The position numbers were made by a program, and so were the translations under genes. The notes beneath the pieces were generated by a model that saw nothing but the letters and a program-made list of their open reading frames with translations, was not told the origin of the DNA and searched no databases. From positions 1-64,000 of the forward strand of contig NZ_JAABOS010000009.1 in NCBI RefSeq assembly GCF_010078235.1: 64,000 nt of DNA, read 5' to 3'. Numbering within the stretch: the first letter of the stretch is position 1; the number at the start of each line of letters is the position of its first letter. Source of the DNA: Cognatundibacterium crateris (GTDB lineage Bacteria > Pseudomonadota > Gammaproteobacteria > Burkholderiales > Burkholderiaceae_D). Shown in pieces: positions 1 through 9,086 of the stretch.

Positions 1-126
1 TTGCCTGGCTCTTGCTGGCGATCTGAAAAATCCATACCTCTCCTCTTAGACAAAATAACTGATCGATACCCGTGCCTTTGAACTCCTGCACTTAACCATC
101 GAAAATTTGAGATGCTTCACATCTTT

Positions 127-635
127 AAACATTTAAACCTTAAAACCTTTAAACACAGAGACACTGAGAAAGGCTTAAGAAAAGGGCGAAGTGCGTAAGC
201 ATCAGACTACTTTTCCTCGCTTCGCTTTCCTTTGATTTTCTTTGCTTTTCTCTGCTTTTCCTCTGTGTCTCTGTGTCAAACGATTTTCAGGTTTTAAACA
301 TTTAAACCTTAAAACCTTTAAACACAGAGACACAGAGACACGGAGAAAGGCTTAAGAAAAGGGCGAAGTACGTAAGCATCAGACTACTTTTCCTCGCTTC
401 GCTTTTCTTTGATTTTCTCTGCTTTTCCTCTGCGTCTCTGTGTCAAACGATTTTCAGGTTTTAAACCTTTAAACCTTTAAACACAGAGACACAGAGACAC
501 GGAGAAAGGCTTAAGAAAAGGGCGAAGTGCGTAAGCATCAGACTACTTTTCCTCGCTTTGCTTTTCTCTGTGAACTCTGTGCCCCCTCCGTGTCTCTGTG
601 TTAAACGATTCTTAGGTGTTAAACGATTCTTAGGT
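127..635. repeat. Three tandem 160-170 bp units with self-complementary arms
   Basis: Seen directly: the same unit recurs three times. The landmark AAACACAGAGACAC starts at 151, 320 and 479, giving periods of 169 and 159 bp. Each unit begins with an ACACAGAGACAC-type arm, continues through GGCTTAAGAAAAGGGCGAAG and CATCAGACTACTTTTCCTCGC, and ends with the complementary arm (CTCTGTGTCTCTGTG near 261, 428 and 590). A single strand could therefore fold into a long imperfect hairpin. Copy 1 lacks an 8-bp AGAGACAC step present in copies 2 and 3. Reading frames through it are low-complexity Lys/Arg or Ser/Leu runs and are not credible genes. Bases 1-126 show nothing recognisable. Confidence 0.85.
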
Positions 636-671
636 TTTAAGCGCTTTTCAGGTTTTAAGCGCTGGCAGACT
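600..671. repeat. Four degenerate 18-bp tandem units
   Basis: Immediately after the third large repeat, an 18-bp unit of the form GTTAAACGATTCTTAGGT occurs at 600-617 and 618-635. It is followed by two diverged copies (TTTAAGCGCTTTTCAGGT at 636-653 and a partial at 654-671). A related string, CAAACGATTTTCAGGTTTTAAAC, closes large units 1 and 2, so the short repeat looks like local expansion of that junction. Confidence 0.7.
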
Positions 672-762
672 AAGACCACTTTTCCAGGCAATCATTTATA
701 TGCCATCAAAATCGTGAGGAAAATCAACTAAATCATTGCACTGTAGTTTTGCTGAAACTGGA

Positions 763-789
763 TGTCAAGCGGTATCTATGTGGTATTAC
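763..789 (+). promoter_or_regulatory. Putative operator shared with the TonB receptor region
   Basis: This 27-bp segment, 95 bp upstream of the DUF6445 start codon, matches 4681-4707 at 26 of 27 positions. It contains two GYGGTAT cores (769 and 780) spaced 11 bp apart, one helical turn, in direct orientation. The match lies in non-coding DNA on both sides of the DUF6445/TonB-receptor pair, which suggests one regulator serves both. The regulator is not identifiable from the window. The rest of 672-883 shows no gene. Confidence 0.55.
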
Positions 790-883
790 AAATTCACACG
801 CACATACGACAAATCCATCCTGAAAATGCTATCCTTGAACAGACCTAAAAAACGCAAAACAGTTACGATTTCACATCTACATC

Positions 884-1597
884 ATGTCCATAAAATCCCG
901 CTTCACACTCCGTCAACCGGTCGATATTCAATGCGTAGATATCGCAGGTCATCAGGCTCTGATCATCGATGACTTTCTGGAGCAACCTGACGTCTTACTG
1001 CAAATCGCAGCACAAAGCCAATTTGAAGCTTACCCTGGCGTCGCTCAACAAAAAGGCTATCCAGGCATACGCGCACAAGCGCCCGATGATTACTCGCAGG
1101 TTCTGACTGAATTTCTGGAGCCCGTGATGAAGCAGTTTTTTGCAATTCCTGAAGACAGCGGTTTACGTAAAAGTATCTGCGCATTTTCACTCACCACCAC
1201 GCCCGCTGCAGAACTGGGCCCACTACAAAGAACGCCGCACTTCGATGCGAGTACGCCGCATCACATGGCCGTATTGCTATATCTGTGCGACGAAAAACAT
1301 GGTGGTACCGGCTTCTATCGGCACAATGCAACCGGGCTACAGCAAATCAATGCAGATAACCGTGAACATTATCTCGATGTGTATTACGCAGAAATCAATG
1401 CAAGACGTCCGGCCCAACGTTATTTTGATGACTCCAGCGCAGAATTCACTTTTCTCGGCATGATTCCTGCCAAATTCAACCGTCTGGTGATCTACCACGG
1501 CAGCCTGCTGCACTCGGCCTGCATTAATCCCGCGATCAGCTTAAGCAGCAATCCTTTGCAAGGCAGGTTAACTTTAAACAGTTTTTTTGATTTCTGA
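884..1597 (+). CDS. DUF6445 family protein, probable Fe(II)/2OG-type fold
   Basis: A 237-residue cytoplasmic protein that I recognise as DUF6445 from the pattern IDDFLEQPD near residue 28, PGIRA near 60, GPLQRTPHFDAS near 112-123 and GGTGFYRH near 140. Known context: such proteins often sit beside TonB-dependent receptors, SapC, cupin-like proteins and tryptophan-halogenase-like genes. The His119-x-Asp121 pair, a later His (205 or 210) and Arg228 in GRLTLNSFF resemble the metal and co-substrate layout of 2-oxoglutarate dioxygenases, but that is inference. It converges on a TonB receptor gene and shares an upstream motif with it. The start codon lacks a clear Shine-Dalgarno sequence. Substrate unknown. 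Confidence 0.8.
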   Translation: MSIKSRFTLRQPVDIQCVDIAGHQALIIDDFLEQPDVLLQIAAQSQFEAYPGVAQQKGYPGIRAQAPDDYSQVLTEFLEPVMKQFFAIPEDSGLRKSICAFSLTTTPAAELGPLQRTPHFDASTPHHMAVLLYLCDEKHGGTGFYRHNATGLQQINADNREHYLDVYYAEINARRPAQRYFDDSSAEFTFLGMIPAKFNRLVIYHGSLLHSACINPAISLSSNPLQGRLTLNSFFDF

Positions 1598-1646
1598 AGC
1601 CTTGCTCTGGCGTGCTGTCAGCAACTGAAACTCTGCCCTGACGAAA

Positions 1647-1674
1647 AAAATGCCCGGTCTGCACCGGGCATTTT
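1647..1674. terminator. Bidirectional rho-independent terminator
   Basis: AAAATGCCCGGT and ACCGGGCATTTT form a 12-bp stem with a tetraloop, flanked by A-rich and T-rich tracts. It lies between the convergent DUF6445 and TonB-receptor genes and can serve both. Confidence 0.85.
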
Positions 1675-1692
1675 CATTCAGAGTTACGCTGA

Positions 1693-4320
1693 TCAGAACT
1701 TAGCGCTAACGCTGACACGATACGTAGTTTCACCCATGAAGGACCAGGCTGGGTAGCCGGCTTTCAGAGGATCTTTGACGGTCGTTTTCACGCCTGCTGC
1801 GCCGTACTGTACATCATCAGCTTTCAACAGATTCGTTGCTTCAAACGCGACACGTACTTTGTCAGTGATGTTCCAGCCCAGGCTCAGATCCAGCGTACCG
1901 TAAGCATCGTGCATACGGTTGCCGTACCAGCCAGTTTCGCGAACCATGTACTTAGAACGCCAGTTGTAAGCCAGACGTGCCGAGTAAGTTGGATTTTCCC
2001 AGTAGCCGACCAGATTCACATTGTGCTTGGAAGACAAAGTGAAGACGTTCAGCTGATCCTGATAGCTGGTGGCCGGTGCTGTTGCATTCGCCAGTGTGTA
2101 GTTAGCAACTGCGCCGAAGCCATTATCAAACGAATGGTTGATCTGTGCTTCGATACCATCGATCTTACCGCCGCCAGCATTAACATACTGATTCACAGTC
2201 CAGCTGTCTTTACCGCTGTCAGGGCTGACCACACCGATGCTTTGGTTGATCTTGGTGTTGGTGGTGATGAAGTTATTGATATCTTTGTGGAAGTACATCA
2301 AAGAAATCAGGTTACCTTTACCGTAGTAATACTCAACACCCAAATCCAGCTGTGTGGATTTCATCGGCTTCAGGGCTACGCTACCGTAAGTCACTGTTTC
2401 ATTCCCTGCTACGGCATCCTGGAAGCCAGTCTGAGTCGCGATAAACATGTTATCGAAATTAGGACGGGTAATTGCCTGAGAAGCTGTAAAGCGCAGGATA
2501 GTGTTTTTATTGAGATCAAATGCAGCATTCAGGCTAGGCAGAATATCGTTGTAATCAGCAGACTGACTGATGATAGTTTTGCCCCAACCGGCATTCTGTG
2601 CGATATCGCCAGCAGCCACTGCCGAACCATCAAGCTTATAGCCTTCAGCAGTTGCCTTAGTGCGTACATAACGTGCGCCGAAGTTACCATGCCATTGGTC
2701 TTTTTCGAAATTGAACATACCGTAAGCCGCAGTATTGTCTTCTTTCAGTACACCGTAACCACCACGTTCACGCACCCAGCCTGTGATGTTCTGGGTTGTA
2801 TTCGCCATCATTGCACTGATGTTAGGACGTGGAGAAGACCAGCCATTGGTGCCCATCGCGATGGTGCCATCGTACAAGCCAGCTGTTGGCACTTCGGTCG
2901 TTTTTGCTGCGAACTGTGCGCGGTCTGTACCTTTTTCAAAAGTATGCTGAGAAGCACGGAAGCCAGTTTTGAAAGAGGAAATCGCACCCATATCCAGATT
3001 CAGCAACAAATCTGCCTGAGCAAAGTTTTCTTTGTCAGAGTTAGGTCCACGAGAAGTCGCCCACGAACCTGCAGGGCCTGCGCTGGCTGGCAAGTTGCCC
3101 AGGCCTACGGATTGATTAGATCCCGGTGTGAGGATAATTTGCTTACCGGTCGCATCAACACCACCAGTCCATTTTGGCAAATTACCACCACCATAGGAAT
3201 AGTTAGTCGTCATCGACGTACCACCATCCGCTTTAGTCGTGCCAGCTACCGCATCGAGTTTAAAGCCTTCACCTTTGTAAGTTCCGTTCAGCGTCAGGCT
3301 GTCAGAACTCATTTTTGCAGTACGTGCCCAGGTTTGCAGGAAAGCGTCTGTGGCTTTGGCTGCGCTTGTATTACTGCTTAAGCAAACGCCTTTAGGATTG
3401 AAATCCGAAGTCACAGCTGCATTACGTGTCGTGCAGTTAGGATCGTGGAAAATGTAATGGCTGGTGTTTGAGTTATCTGCATCCAGTTGCAATTTCAGGT
3501 AATTCAAACCGATATCGAGACCCTTGACCGGACGTGCCTGCACGCTCAGATTCAGCGCGGTACGTTTACGTTCCTGAACAAAAGTAGTCGGTGCCACGTC
3601 GGCAGACCAGCGTGAATCAGATTCGATACCACGGCGGATATAGTCGCCGTTTTCACCAGCGGCAGCAACCAGGATACCAAAAGAGTTAGCGTCATTTTTC
3701 CAGCTAAACAAACCCGACAGATCTTTACTCAGACCATCGCTGATTGTACCTTTGCCCAATTTTGCGCCGACAAAAGCAGAACCGGCAGCCATATCGAGAG
3801 GCTTGCGTGTTTTGACGATGACGGTACCACCGATACCACCTTCGGTCAGATCAGCCTGGGAGGATTTGTACACATCCATGCCGCCTATCAGTTCGGATGG
3901 CAGCAAAGAGTAATTGAAAGAGCGGTCTATAGTCTGCTGATCATACCAGCCGGTAGAAGCGACAGTCTGACCATTCAGTGTGGTGTAAGTCATTTGCGGA
4001 TCAGAGCCACGCACAGAAACAGAGGCACCCTGACCAAATGCGCGACCAACCGACACACCAGGAATACGACCCAGCGATTCGCCCACGTCTGTATCCGGCA
4101 ATTTACCCACATCTTCTGCAGAAACGGCATCAACCACAGAATTGGCGTTGCGTTTAATATTTGTCGCACTTTGCAAAGCTGAGCGAATACCAGTCACCAC
4201 AACTTCTTGCGGCTTGGACTGATCTGCCTGTTGCGCCTGCGCGGACATGGATGCACTGAGTACCATCAGCGCAACTGCTGACGCGATTGGCGTCAAACCA
4301 GGTGTTGAATTACGTTTCAT
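1693..4320 (-). CDS. TonB-dependent outer-membrane receptor
   Basis: An 875-residue TonB-dependent receptor of the large Caulobacter/Xanthomonas type. It has a signal peptide ending near ASMSAQAQ (about residue 30) and a TonB-box-like EVVVTG near 39. A plug domain follows, with KLPDTDVGESLGRIPGVSV near 73-91, SVRGSDPQM, and DVYKSSQADLTEGGIGGTVIVKTRKPLD. The rest is a beta-barrel ending in SVSAKF with the terminal Phe typical of outer-membrane proteins. It would import a bulky ligand using TonB-ExbBD energy. No transporter, hydrolase or sigma/anti-sigma pair adjoins it, so the ligand cannot be assigned. The start follows GGGGGAG. The upstream region carries phased direct repeats also found before the convergent DUF6445 gene. 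Confidence 0.95.
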   Translation of the reverse strand: MKRNSTPGLTPIASAVALMVLSASMSAQAQQADQSKPQEVVVTGIRSALQSATNIKRNANSVVDAVSAEDVGKLPDTDVGESLGRIPGVSVGRAFGQGASVSVRGSDPQMTYTTLNGQTVASTGWYDQQTIDRSFNYSLLPSELIGGMDVYKSSQADLTEGGIGGTVIVKTRKPLDMAAGSAFVGAKLGKGTISDGLSKDLSGLFSWKNDANSFGILVAAAGENGDYIRRGIESDSRWSADVAPTTFVQERKRTALNLSVQARPVKGLDIGLNYLKLQLDADNSNTSHYIFHDPNCTTRNAAVTSDFNPKGVCLSSNTSAAKATDAFLQTWARTAKMSSDSLTLNGTYKGEGFKLDAVAGTTKADGGTSMTTNYSYGGGNLPKWTGGVDATGKQIILTPGSNQSVGLGNLPASAGPAGSWATSRGPNSDKENFAQADLLLNLDMGAISSFKTGFRASQHTFEKGTDRAQFAAKTTEVPTAGLYDGTIAMGTNGWSSPRPNISAMMANTTQNITGWVRERGGYGVLKEDNTAAYGMFNFEKDQWHGNFGARYVRTKATAEGYKLDGSAVAAGDIAQNAGWGKTIISQSADYNDILPSLNAAFDLNKNTILRFTASQAITRPNFDNMFIATQTGFQDAVAGNETVTYGSVALKPMKSTQLDLGVEYYYGKGNLISLMYFHKDINNFITTNTKINQSIGVVSPDSGKDSWTVNQYVNAGGGKIDGIEAQINHSFDNGFGAVANYTLANATAPATSYQDQLNVFTLSSKHNVNLVGYWENPTYSARLAYNWRSKYMVRETGWYGNRMHDAYGTLDLSLGWNITDKVRVAFEATNLLKADDVQYGAAGVKTTVKDPLKAGYPAWSFMGETTYRVSVSAKF

Positions 4321-5348
4321 TTACTCCCCCAAGATTTTCTAAATAGATTTCCAGCTCGCAGTTTTTGTATCCGCAAACTGTTTTTTCACCTACCACAAAA
4401 CACAGCCACACAAACAAGAAAAATCCACTTCAATGCCACTCAAAACAGAAGTGGGCTGACATTAAGACCCAGCACCTGACAAAATTAGCTGGATATCAAT
4501 ACAGAATTCACCGTATCAGCCTGAAAGGCGCTGCACACGTTTTCAGGCTCTGGCCCGAAGTCACCCGCACAAGACACTGGCAACTCCGGTCTGAAATCAG
4601 TATGAAATTCAAGGGTTAAGCCCTCTTATAATTTCACATTAAACTCAGACGGGTCTCACTTTAAGTAGCGCAAAAGTGGTTGTCAAGCGGTATCTACGTG
4701 GTATTACCTATCTGCGTATTGGTATTAATTATATGCGTGAAATAAATAAGCTAAGTTGATATTTTAAAAGAGTATTTTCAAATAAAATATTTTTTCGAAG
4801 TAAAAGTGGTCTGTTTATTTTTCCCAACATCCGCTACAAACCCAGACCACATCCAGCAAGAAAAGAAATAGCACGACTGTTCTCTCCCGCAATAATTACA
4901 CATACTAAATACAGTCAGCATATAAGCTGACTCAGCATCGCCAGTTGTAGTAATTCATGCATTTAGCCATCAAACAGGCTTAAAAAAAACTTACCACCGG
5001 CCAACAGAACAAGTGCAAAAAACCATCAGAAGCATGGCAAATACCTCATTATTTTTGTAATTCTCAAAATCAGGATTTTTTAAAGTGGTATTAAGCAATT
5101 TGATGGATCATTCCTACTGCAATCCCGGGGCTCACATCGCAAACACAGCGCAAAATTAAAGCCCGCCGATAGACTTAGAACGAGCACCGGTAACAGGGCT
5201 CACTCATTTGCCCGATTTTTCTGATTTATCTGAACAAGGGATAGATCGTGACTCTTAAGGCGTGAGCTAAGTCACAGGATTTGAAGAGTCACTTGGATTT
5301 ACGATATCGGTCGCGCATAATGAGAAACCACCTACCAGTCTCTTCATT
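4321..5348. other. 1-kb AT-rich intergenic region without a gene
   Basis: No credible gene is present on either strand; the one short frame at the TonB-receptor end has no family features. The region must hold the receptor promoter on the minus strand and the DUF1275 promoter on the plus strand. GTGGT(A/C)T words recur here, at 4676, 4698, 4805 and 5084, in addition to the phased cluster annotated separately. Confidence 0.7.
4676..4728 (+). promoter_or_regulatory. Phased GTGGTAT direct-repeat cluster upstream of TonB receptor
   Basis: Cores GTGGT (4676), GCGGT (4687), GTGGT (4698) and TTGGT (4719) follow one another at 11, 11 and 21 bp. All face the same side of the helix and the same way. 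Bases 4681-4707 repeat the motif found before the DUF6445 gene with one mismatch. Relative to the receptor gene the motif runs in the opposite orientation, about 360 bp before its start. It is probably an operator for a shared activator or repressor. The regulator family is unknown. Confidence 0.55.
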
Positions 5349-6095
5349 ATGCCGCTCCACTATCTGTCCGCACTGACCTCTCCAAAACGCACCGCCAGGA
5401 CGAATCTGCATCTGGGTATCGCTTTGGCTGCAATAGCGGGGGCGATCAATGCAGGTGGTTTTCTGGCGGTGGGGAAATACACCTCGCACATGACAGGCAT
5501 GCTGTCAGAAGCCGCGGATGATTTTGTACTGGGACACTGGCTGCCTGCGCTGGCAGCCTTATTCATGTTGCTGAGTTTCGCGGCTGGCGCCGCCACTACT
5601 GCCATGATGATCCACTTCGCGCGGGATCACCGCATGCGCTATATCTATACGCCAGTATTGTTACTGGAAGCCGCGCTGCTATTGGTGTTCGGCCTGACTG
5701 GCACAGAGTTGCAGACCCATGCGCTGGTCACGGTATCGCTGACCACCGTCTTGCTGTGCTATCTGATGGGATTGCAAAATGCGCTGATCACGAAAATTTC
5801 GAATGCAGAGATACGTACCACCCATGTGACCGGACTGGTCACTGACCTGGGCATAGAGCTAGGCAAATTGATGTACTGGCGCCGTGCCCGAAAGCAGTTG
5901 CCGGATCAGGAGCTGGCTGGTGTGAATATAGAAAAACTACGTCTGTGCAGCGTGCTGGTAGCCGCATTTTTCGGTGGCGCATTACTGGGCGCTGCAGGTT
6001 TCAAGCACCTGGGTTTTGTCGCAACAGTACCGATTGCACTTGGACTGATTACGCTGGCACTGGCACCGAATCTGAAACCACGCGGCCAAAAATAA
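5349..6095 (+). CDS. DUF1275 (YoaK-like) integral membrane protein
   Basis: A 248-residue protein with about six hydrophobic segments. The DUF1275 signature appears as GAINAGGFLAVGKYTSHMTG near residues 33-53 and NALITKISNAEIRTTHVTGLVTDLG near 142-166. Members are inner-membrane proteins of unknown function, distantly like E. coli YoaK, and are sometimes discussed as transporter-like. It is monocistronic, closed by a terminator at once downstream and convergent with prfC. The ATG lacks an obvious Shine-Dalgarno sequence, but the first residues before the first membrane segment fit the family length. Confidence 0.85.
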   Translation: MPLHYLSALTSPKRTARTNLHLGIALAAIAGAINAGGFLAVGKYTSHMTGMLSEAADDFVLGHWLPALAALFMLLSFAAGAATTAMMIHFARDHRMRYIYTPVLLLEAALLLVFGLTGTELQTHALVTVSLTTVLLCYLMGLQNALITKISNAEIRTTHVTGLVTDLGIELGKLMYWRRARKQLPDQELAGVNIEKLRLCSVLVAAFFGGALLGAAGFKHLGFVATVPIALGLITLALAPNLKPRGQK

Positions 6096-6116
6096 AACCG
6101 GCTCAAGGCCGGTTTT
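6094..6116. terminator. Bidirectional terminator between DUF1275 gene and prfC
   Basis: AAAACCGGC and GCCGGTTTT pair around a TCAAG loop. The stem begins inside the DUF1275 stop codon. It lies 25 bp from the prfC stop codon on the other strand. Confidence 0.85.
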
Positions 6117-6140
6117 ATTGCTAACGCTGCAGAGTAAACA

Positions 6141-7805
6141 TCAGCTCAGTTTCGCTGCATGCTCACGTGTAGCATGGAAGGTAACGCCAGGCCAGCGTTC
6201 CTGCGTCAGTTTCAGGTTGACGCCGGAAGTCGCCAGATAAGCCATATTACCGGCAGCATCATAAGCGATGTTAGCACCCGCCGATGAACGCTCGAAATCG
6301 GCCAGCATTTTCTTATCTTCGCAGGTAATCCAGCGTGCGCTGCTGATGCTGGTACCTTCAAACACGGCATCCACGCCATATTCATTTTTGAGACGGCTGG
6401 CCACCACTTCAAACTGCAGCACACCCACCGCACCCAGCACCAGATCGCTGCTGACCACAGGCTTAAACACCTGCACCGCACCCTCTTCACCCAACTGCTG
6501 CAAACCTTTTTGCAATTGCTTGATCTTGAGCGGATTCAGGATACGCGCGGTACGGAAGAAGTCAGGTGCGAAGTAAGGAATACCAGTAAATTGCAGCATT
6601 TCGCCTTCAGAAAAACTGTCGCCAATCTGCATGTTTCCATGATTTGGCAAACCGATGATATCGCCTGCATATGCCTCTTCCACCTGTTCACGGGAGGACG
6701 CCATAAAAGTCACCACGGAGGACACTTTGATGTCACGGTTCAGACGCAGATGCTTGAGTTTCATACCACGCTCGAAACGCCCGGAACAGACGCGCAAAAA
6801 TGCGATACGGTCGCGGTGCGCCGGATCCATATTGGCCTGGATCTTGAACACAAAGCCTGAGAAAGGCTGTTCATTTGGCTCAACTGAGCGCACGGTAGCA
6901 TCACGCTCGCGTGGTGGCGGTGCCCAGTCCAGCAAGGCATTCAGAATTTCACGTACACCGAAGTTATTGATCGCAGAACCAAAGAATACCGGAGTCTGCA
7001 CACCGGCCAGGAAGTCTTCCAGACTGAAAGGATGGGAAGCGCCATGCACTAATTCCACTTCCATTTTCAACTGATCCATCTCCAGTGGGAACATCTCCTG
7101 CAAACGTGGATTGTCTATGCCTTTGATGACTTCAAATTCCTGATCAGCACGCTCACTACCCGGCGTAAACAACAGAATCTCATCGTTCAGGATGTGATAC
7201 ACACCGCGGAAGTTTTTACCCATGCCGATAGGCCAGGTCACCGGTGCGCATTGAATTTTCAATACCGATTCCAGCTCATCCAGCAATTCCAGCGGATCGC
7301 GCGTTTCACGATCCATCTTGTTGACGAAAGTGATGATAGGTGTGTTGCGCATGCGGCAGACATTGAGCAGCTTGATGGTTTGCTCTTCCACACCTTTAGC
7401 TGCATCAATCACCATCAGCGCCGAATCCACCGCCGTCAACACGCGATAGGTATCTTCAGAAAAGTCCTGGTGACCAGGCGTATCGAGCAAGTTCACTACG
7501 TGATCGCGGTATTCAAACTGCATGACCGAAGAAGCGACGGAAATACCGCGCTGCTTTTCGATTTCCATCCAGTCCGAGGTCGCATGACGGCCGCTCTTAC
7601 GTGCTTTGACGGTACCGGCCAGTTGAATCGCGCCGGAAAACATCAGCAGCTTTTCTGTGAGTGTGGTTTTACCCGCATCCGGGTGAGAAATAATGCCGAA
7701 AGTACGGCGCCGGGCCACTTCACGGTTGATCAGATTTTTTGACGGCGCACTGCTAGTGGCCGTGCTCAGTATCGCGTCGTCCGGGGATTCGTTGATGGTA
7801 GTCAT
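6141..7805 (-). CDS. prfC: Peptide chain release factor 3
   Basis: RF3 is the GTPase that removes RF1/RF2 from the ribosome after peptide release. The 554-residue protein shows the P-loop HPDAGKTT at 41-48, DTPGHQDF (G3), NKMD (G4) and a GSAINNFGV segment near the end of the G domain. Beta-barrel and C-terminal domains typical of RF3 follow (ending [12 protein letters not shown]). It is about 25 residues longer at the N terminus than E. coli RF3, with a polar segment before [22 protein letters not shown]. There is no close in-frame ATG that would trim it and no strong Shine-Dalgarno sequence, so the start is slightly uncertain. It is transcribed alone. Confidence 0.97.
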   Translation of the reverse strand: MTTINESPDDAILSTATSSAPSKNLINREVARRRTFGIISHPDAGKTTLTEKLLMFSGAIQLAGTVKARKSGRHATSDWMEIEKQRGISVASSVMQFEYRDHVVNLLDTPGHQDFSEDTYRVLTAVDSALMVIDAAKGVEEQTIKLLNVCRMRNTPIITFVNKMDRETRDPLELLDELESVLKIQCAPVTWPIGMGKNFRGVYHILNDEILLFTPGSERADQEFEVIKGIDNPRLQEMFPLEMDQLKMEVELVHGASHPFSLEDFLAGVQTPVFFGSAINNFGVREILNALLDWAPPPRERDATVRSVEPNEQPFSGFVFKIQANMDPAHRDRIAFLRVCSGRFERGMKLKHLRLNRDIKVSSVVTFMASSREQVEEAYAGDIIGLPNHGNMQIGDSFSEGEMLQFTGIPYFAPDFFRTARILNPLKIKQLQKGLQQLGEEGAVQVFKPVVSSDLVLGAVGVLQFEVVASRLKNEYGVDAVFEGTSISSARWITCEDKKMLADFERSSAGANIAYDAAGNMAYLATSGVNLKLTQERWPGVTFHATREHAAKLS

Positions 7806-7898
7806 GACAGGTGCCGCAAATTGGAAGGAAAACCCATCATTTTAACGGGTATCGCCCATCAAGTCGACTCATGATGCAATGATAAGAAACGACACCAG

Positions 7899-8002
7899 TA
7901 GGACTTACGCAAAATTGTTCCGGCAAGGCATGGCGACGCGGGCAGTACACATAATTCGACAAAGAGCCATAACGCAGCTGGGGCGATTTTGGGTAAGCCC
8001 TA
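7899..8002 (+). mobile_element. MITE-like 104-bp element, copy 1
   Basis: The element starts TAGGACTTACGCAAAA and ends with a decayed complement (TTTTGGGTAAGCCCTA). It matches 26247-26350 over its full length with about 13 differences. It has no coding capacity; the frames that cross it are artefacts. TA dinucleotides flank the termini, but there is no clear longer target duplication at this copy. It lies between prfC and the exported-protein gene at 8229. A non-autonomous transposon (MITE) is the simplest reading; no matching transposase is in the window. Confidence 0.7.
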
Positions 8003-8111
8003 AGCAGATTGAACAGATGCCAATATCCAGCTCTGGTATTATTGCCGATGCGATATTTTGCGGCGAAAAACTTAGTCATACCAGCATTGGACAAACCGGA
8101 TTTATTAACAA

Positions 8112-8133
8112 TAGGACTTACGCAAAACTGTTA
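8112..8133 (+). repeat. Solo terminal repeat of the 104-bp element
   Basis: TAGGACTTACGCAAAACTGT repeats the left end of the 104-bp element 110 bp after copy 1, but the matching right end is missing. It may be a remnant or the end of a larger decayed relative. Confidence 0.55.
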
Positions 8134-8228
8134 CGATCAAGGGCACTGTGCATGATCCTGAGTTAAAGCTGCCTTTGCCGGGACAGGTTTGCATTTGTCA
8201 TGAAAAATAAAATCAAAAGAGGCGTTAA

Positions 8229-8975
8229 ATGAAAAGAATAGCGACGCTGTACGCACTGACACTTGCAGGTATCACACAGACTGCATCTGCATTGGCCGCT
8301 GAACCAGTCAAGGCAGATGCGCTGTGGCAGAATACCCAGCAATACCTGCGTGCCAGCACAGGTTGGGTAGCCGGCACAATCACTTCTGCCTACCAATCCA
8401 GTGGCAAGCGCTGGAAAGAGCAGGCTGATCTGGTACCAACTGCCAGATTAGAAAGCTGGAAGGATGGGGAGCCGGTACGCAAAATGGATGAAAGGGCTGA
8501 CAGTCAGCAACTGCGTAGCATCCATCTCAGCAGCGCCATCGCCAATCATCCGGAACTGATATTGGCTGACTGCCCTCAGCCGAAACCGATCAAGCTTGCG
8601 GCAGCAGATCCTGCTACTTCAGTCTACGAATGTAAGATAGTGACCAAGGCAGTCAACTATGTATTGACGACGATAGTCGACAAAGCCAGCGGTCGTCCGC
8701 TGCGTGTGACAGCACAGGAGCAGGACTCGACGGCGCAGATCGAGTTTACGCAGAATGCCGAAGGAATTTCGCTGCCTGTCCAATACCGGCTGGACTATCG
8801 CCCTGCTAATACTGAAGAAGCCTGGACCATCACCATGCAAAACCTTGACTGGCTGCGCAAACCGGAAGCTCAGATCAAAGCAGCAATACAGCCAGCCTTT
8901 TTAAGGCTAACGGAATTTAAAATGCAAAGCACGGAACGATCAGGCGCTAATACTGGTCAAATTCCGCAACGCTGA
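8229..8975 (+). CDS. Exported protein of unknown family, possible LolA-like fold
   Basis: A 248-residue protein with a Sec signal peptide (MKRIATLYALTLAGITQTASALA, cleavage near AEPVKAD) and a good AGAGG-type ribosome binding site. The mature part begins with LWQNTQQYLRASTGWVAG. A segment with alternating strands, VLTTIVDKASGRPLRVTAQ and YRLDYRPANTEEAWTITMQNLDWLR, resembles the antiparallel sheet of LolA/LppX-type periplasmic proteins, which is only a guess. It has no lipobox Cys and no catalytic motif. It precedes the S1/P1 nuclease gene by about 110 bp on the same strand and may be cotranscribed with it. Confidence 0.65.
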   Translation: MKRIATLYALTLAGITQTASALAAEPVKADALWQNTQQYLRASTGWVAGTITSAYQSSGKRWKEQADLVPTARLESWKDGEPVRKMDERADSQQLRSIHLSSAIANHPELILADCPQPKPIKLAAADPATSVYECKIVTKAVNYVLTTIVDKASGRPLRVTAQEQDSTAQIEFTQNAEGISLPVQYRLDYRPANTEEAWTITMQNLDWLRKPEAQIKAAIQPAFLRLTEFKMQSTERSGANTGQIPQR

Positions 8976-9086
8976 ACGACTGGCCGACAGACACTCCTAA
9001 CCAGACCAATTCGCTTCAGCTCAACTCTCCCTGCTTAATACGCTAAGCGCCAGTGGCAGGAAATTTAATATAGCTTTTGATTACAA

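Noticed and set aside
461..691. Reading frame through the tandem repeats
   Set aside because: It translates repeat DNA into a low-complexity Lys/Arg then Ser/Leu chain, with no family character or start signals.
1909..3381. 490-codon frame antisense to the TonB receptor
   Set aside because: It is a mirror of the receptor's codon pattern; the receptor itself is complete and unmistakable on the other strand.
7837..8166. Short frames on both strands around 8 kb
   Set aside because: They consist mostly of the 104-bp element and its solo end, which are non-coding repeats.
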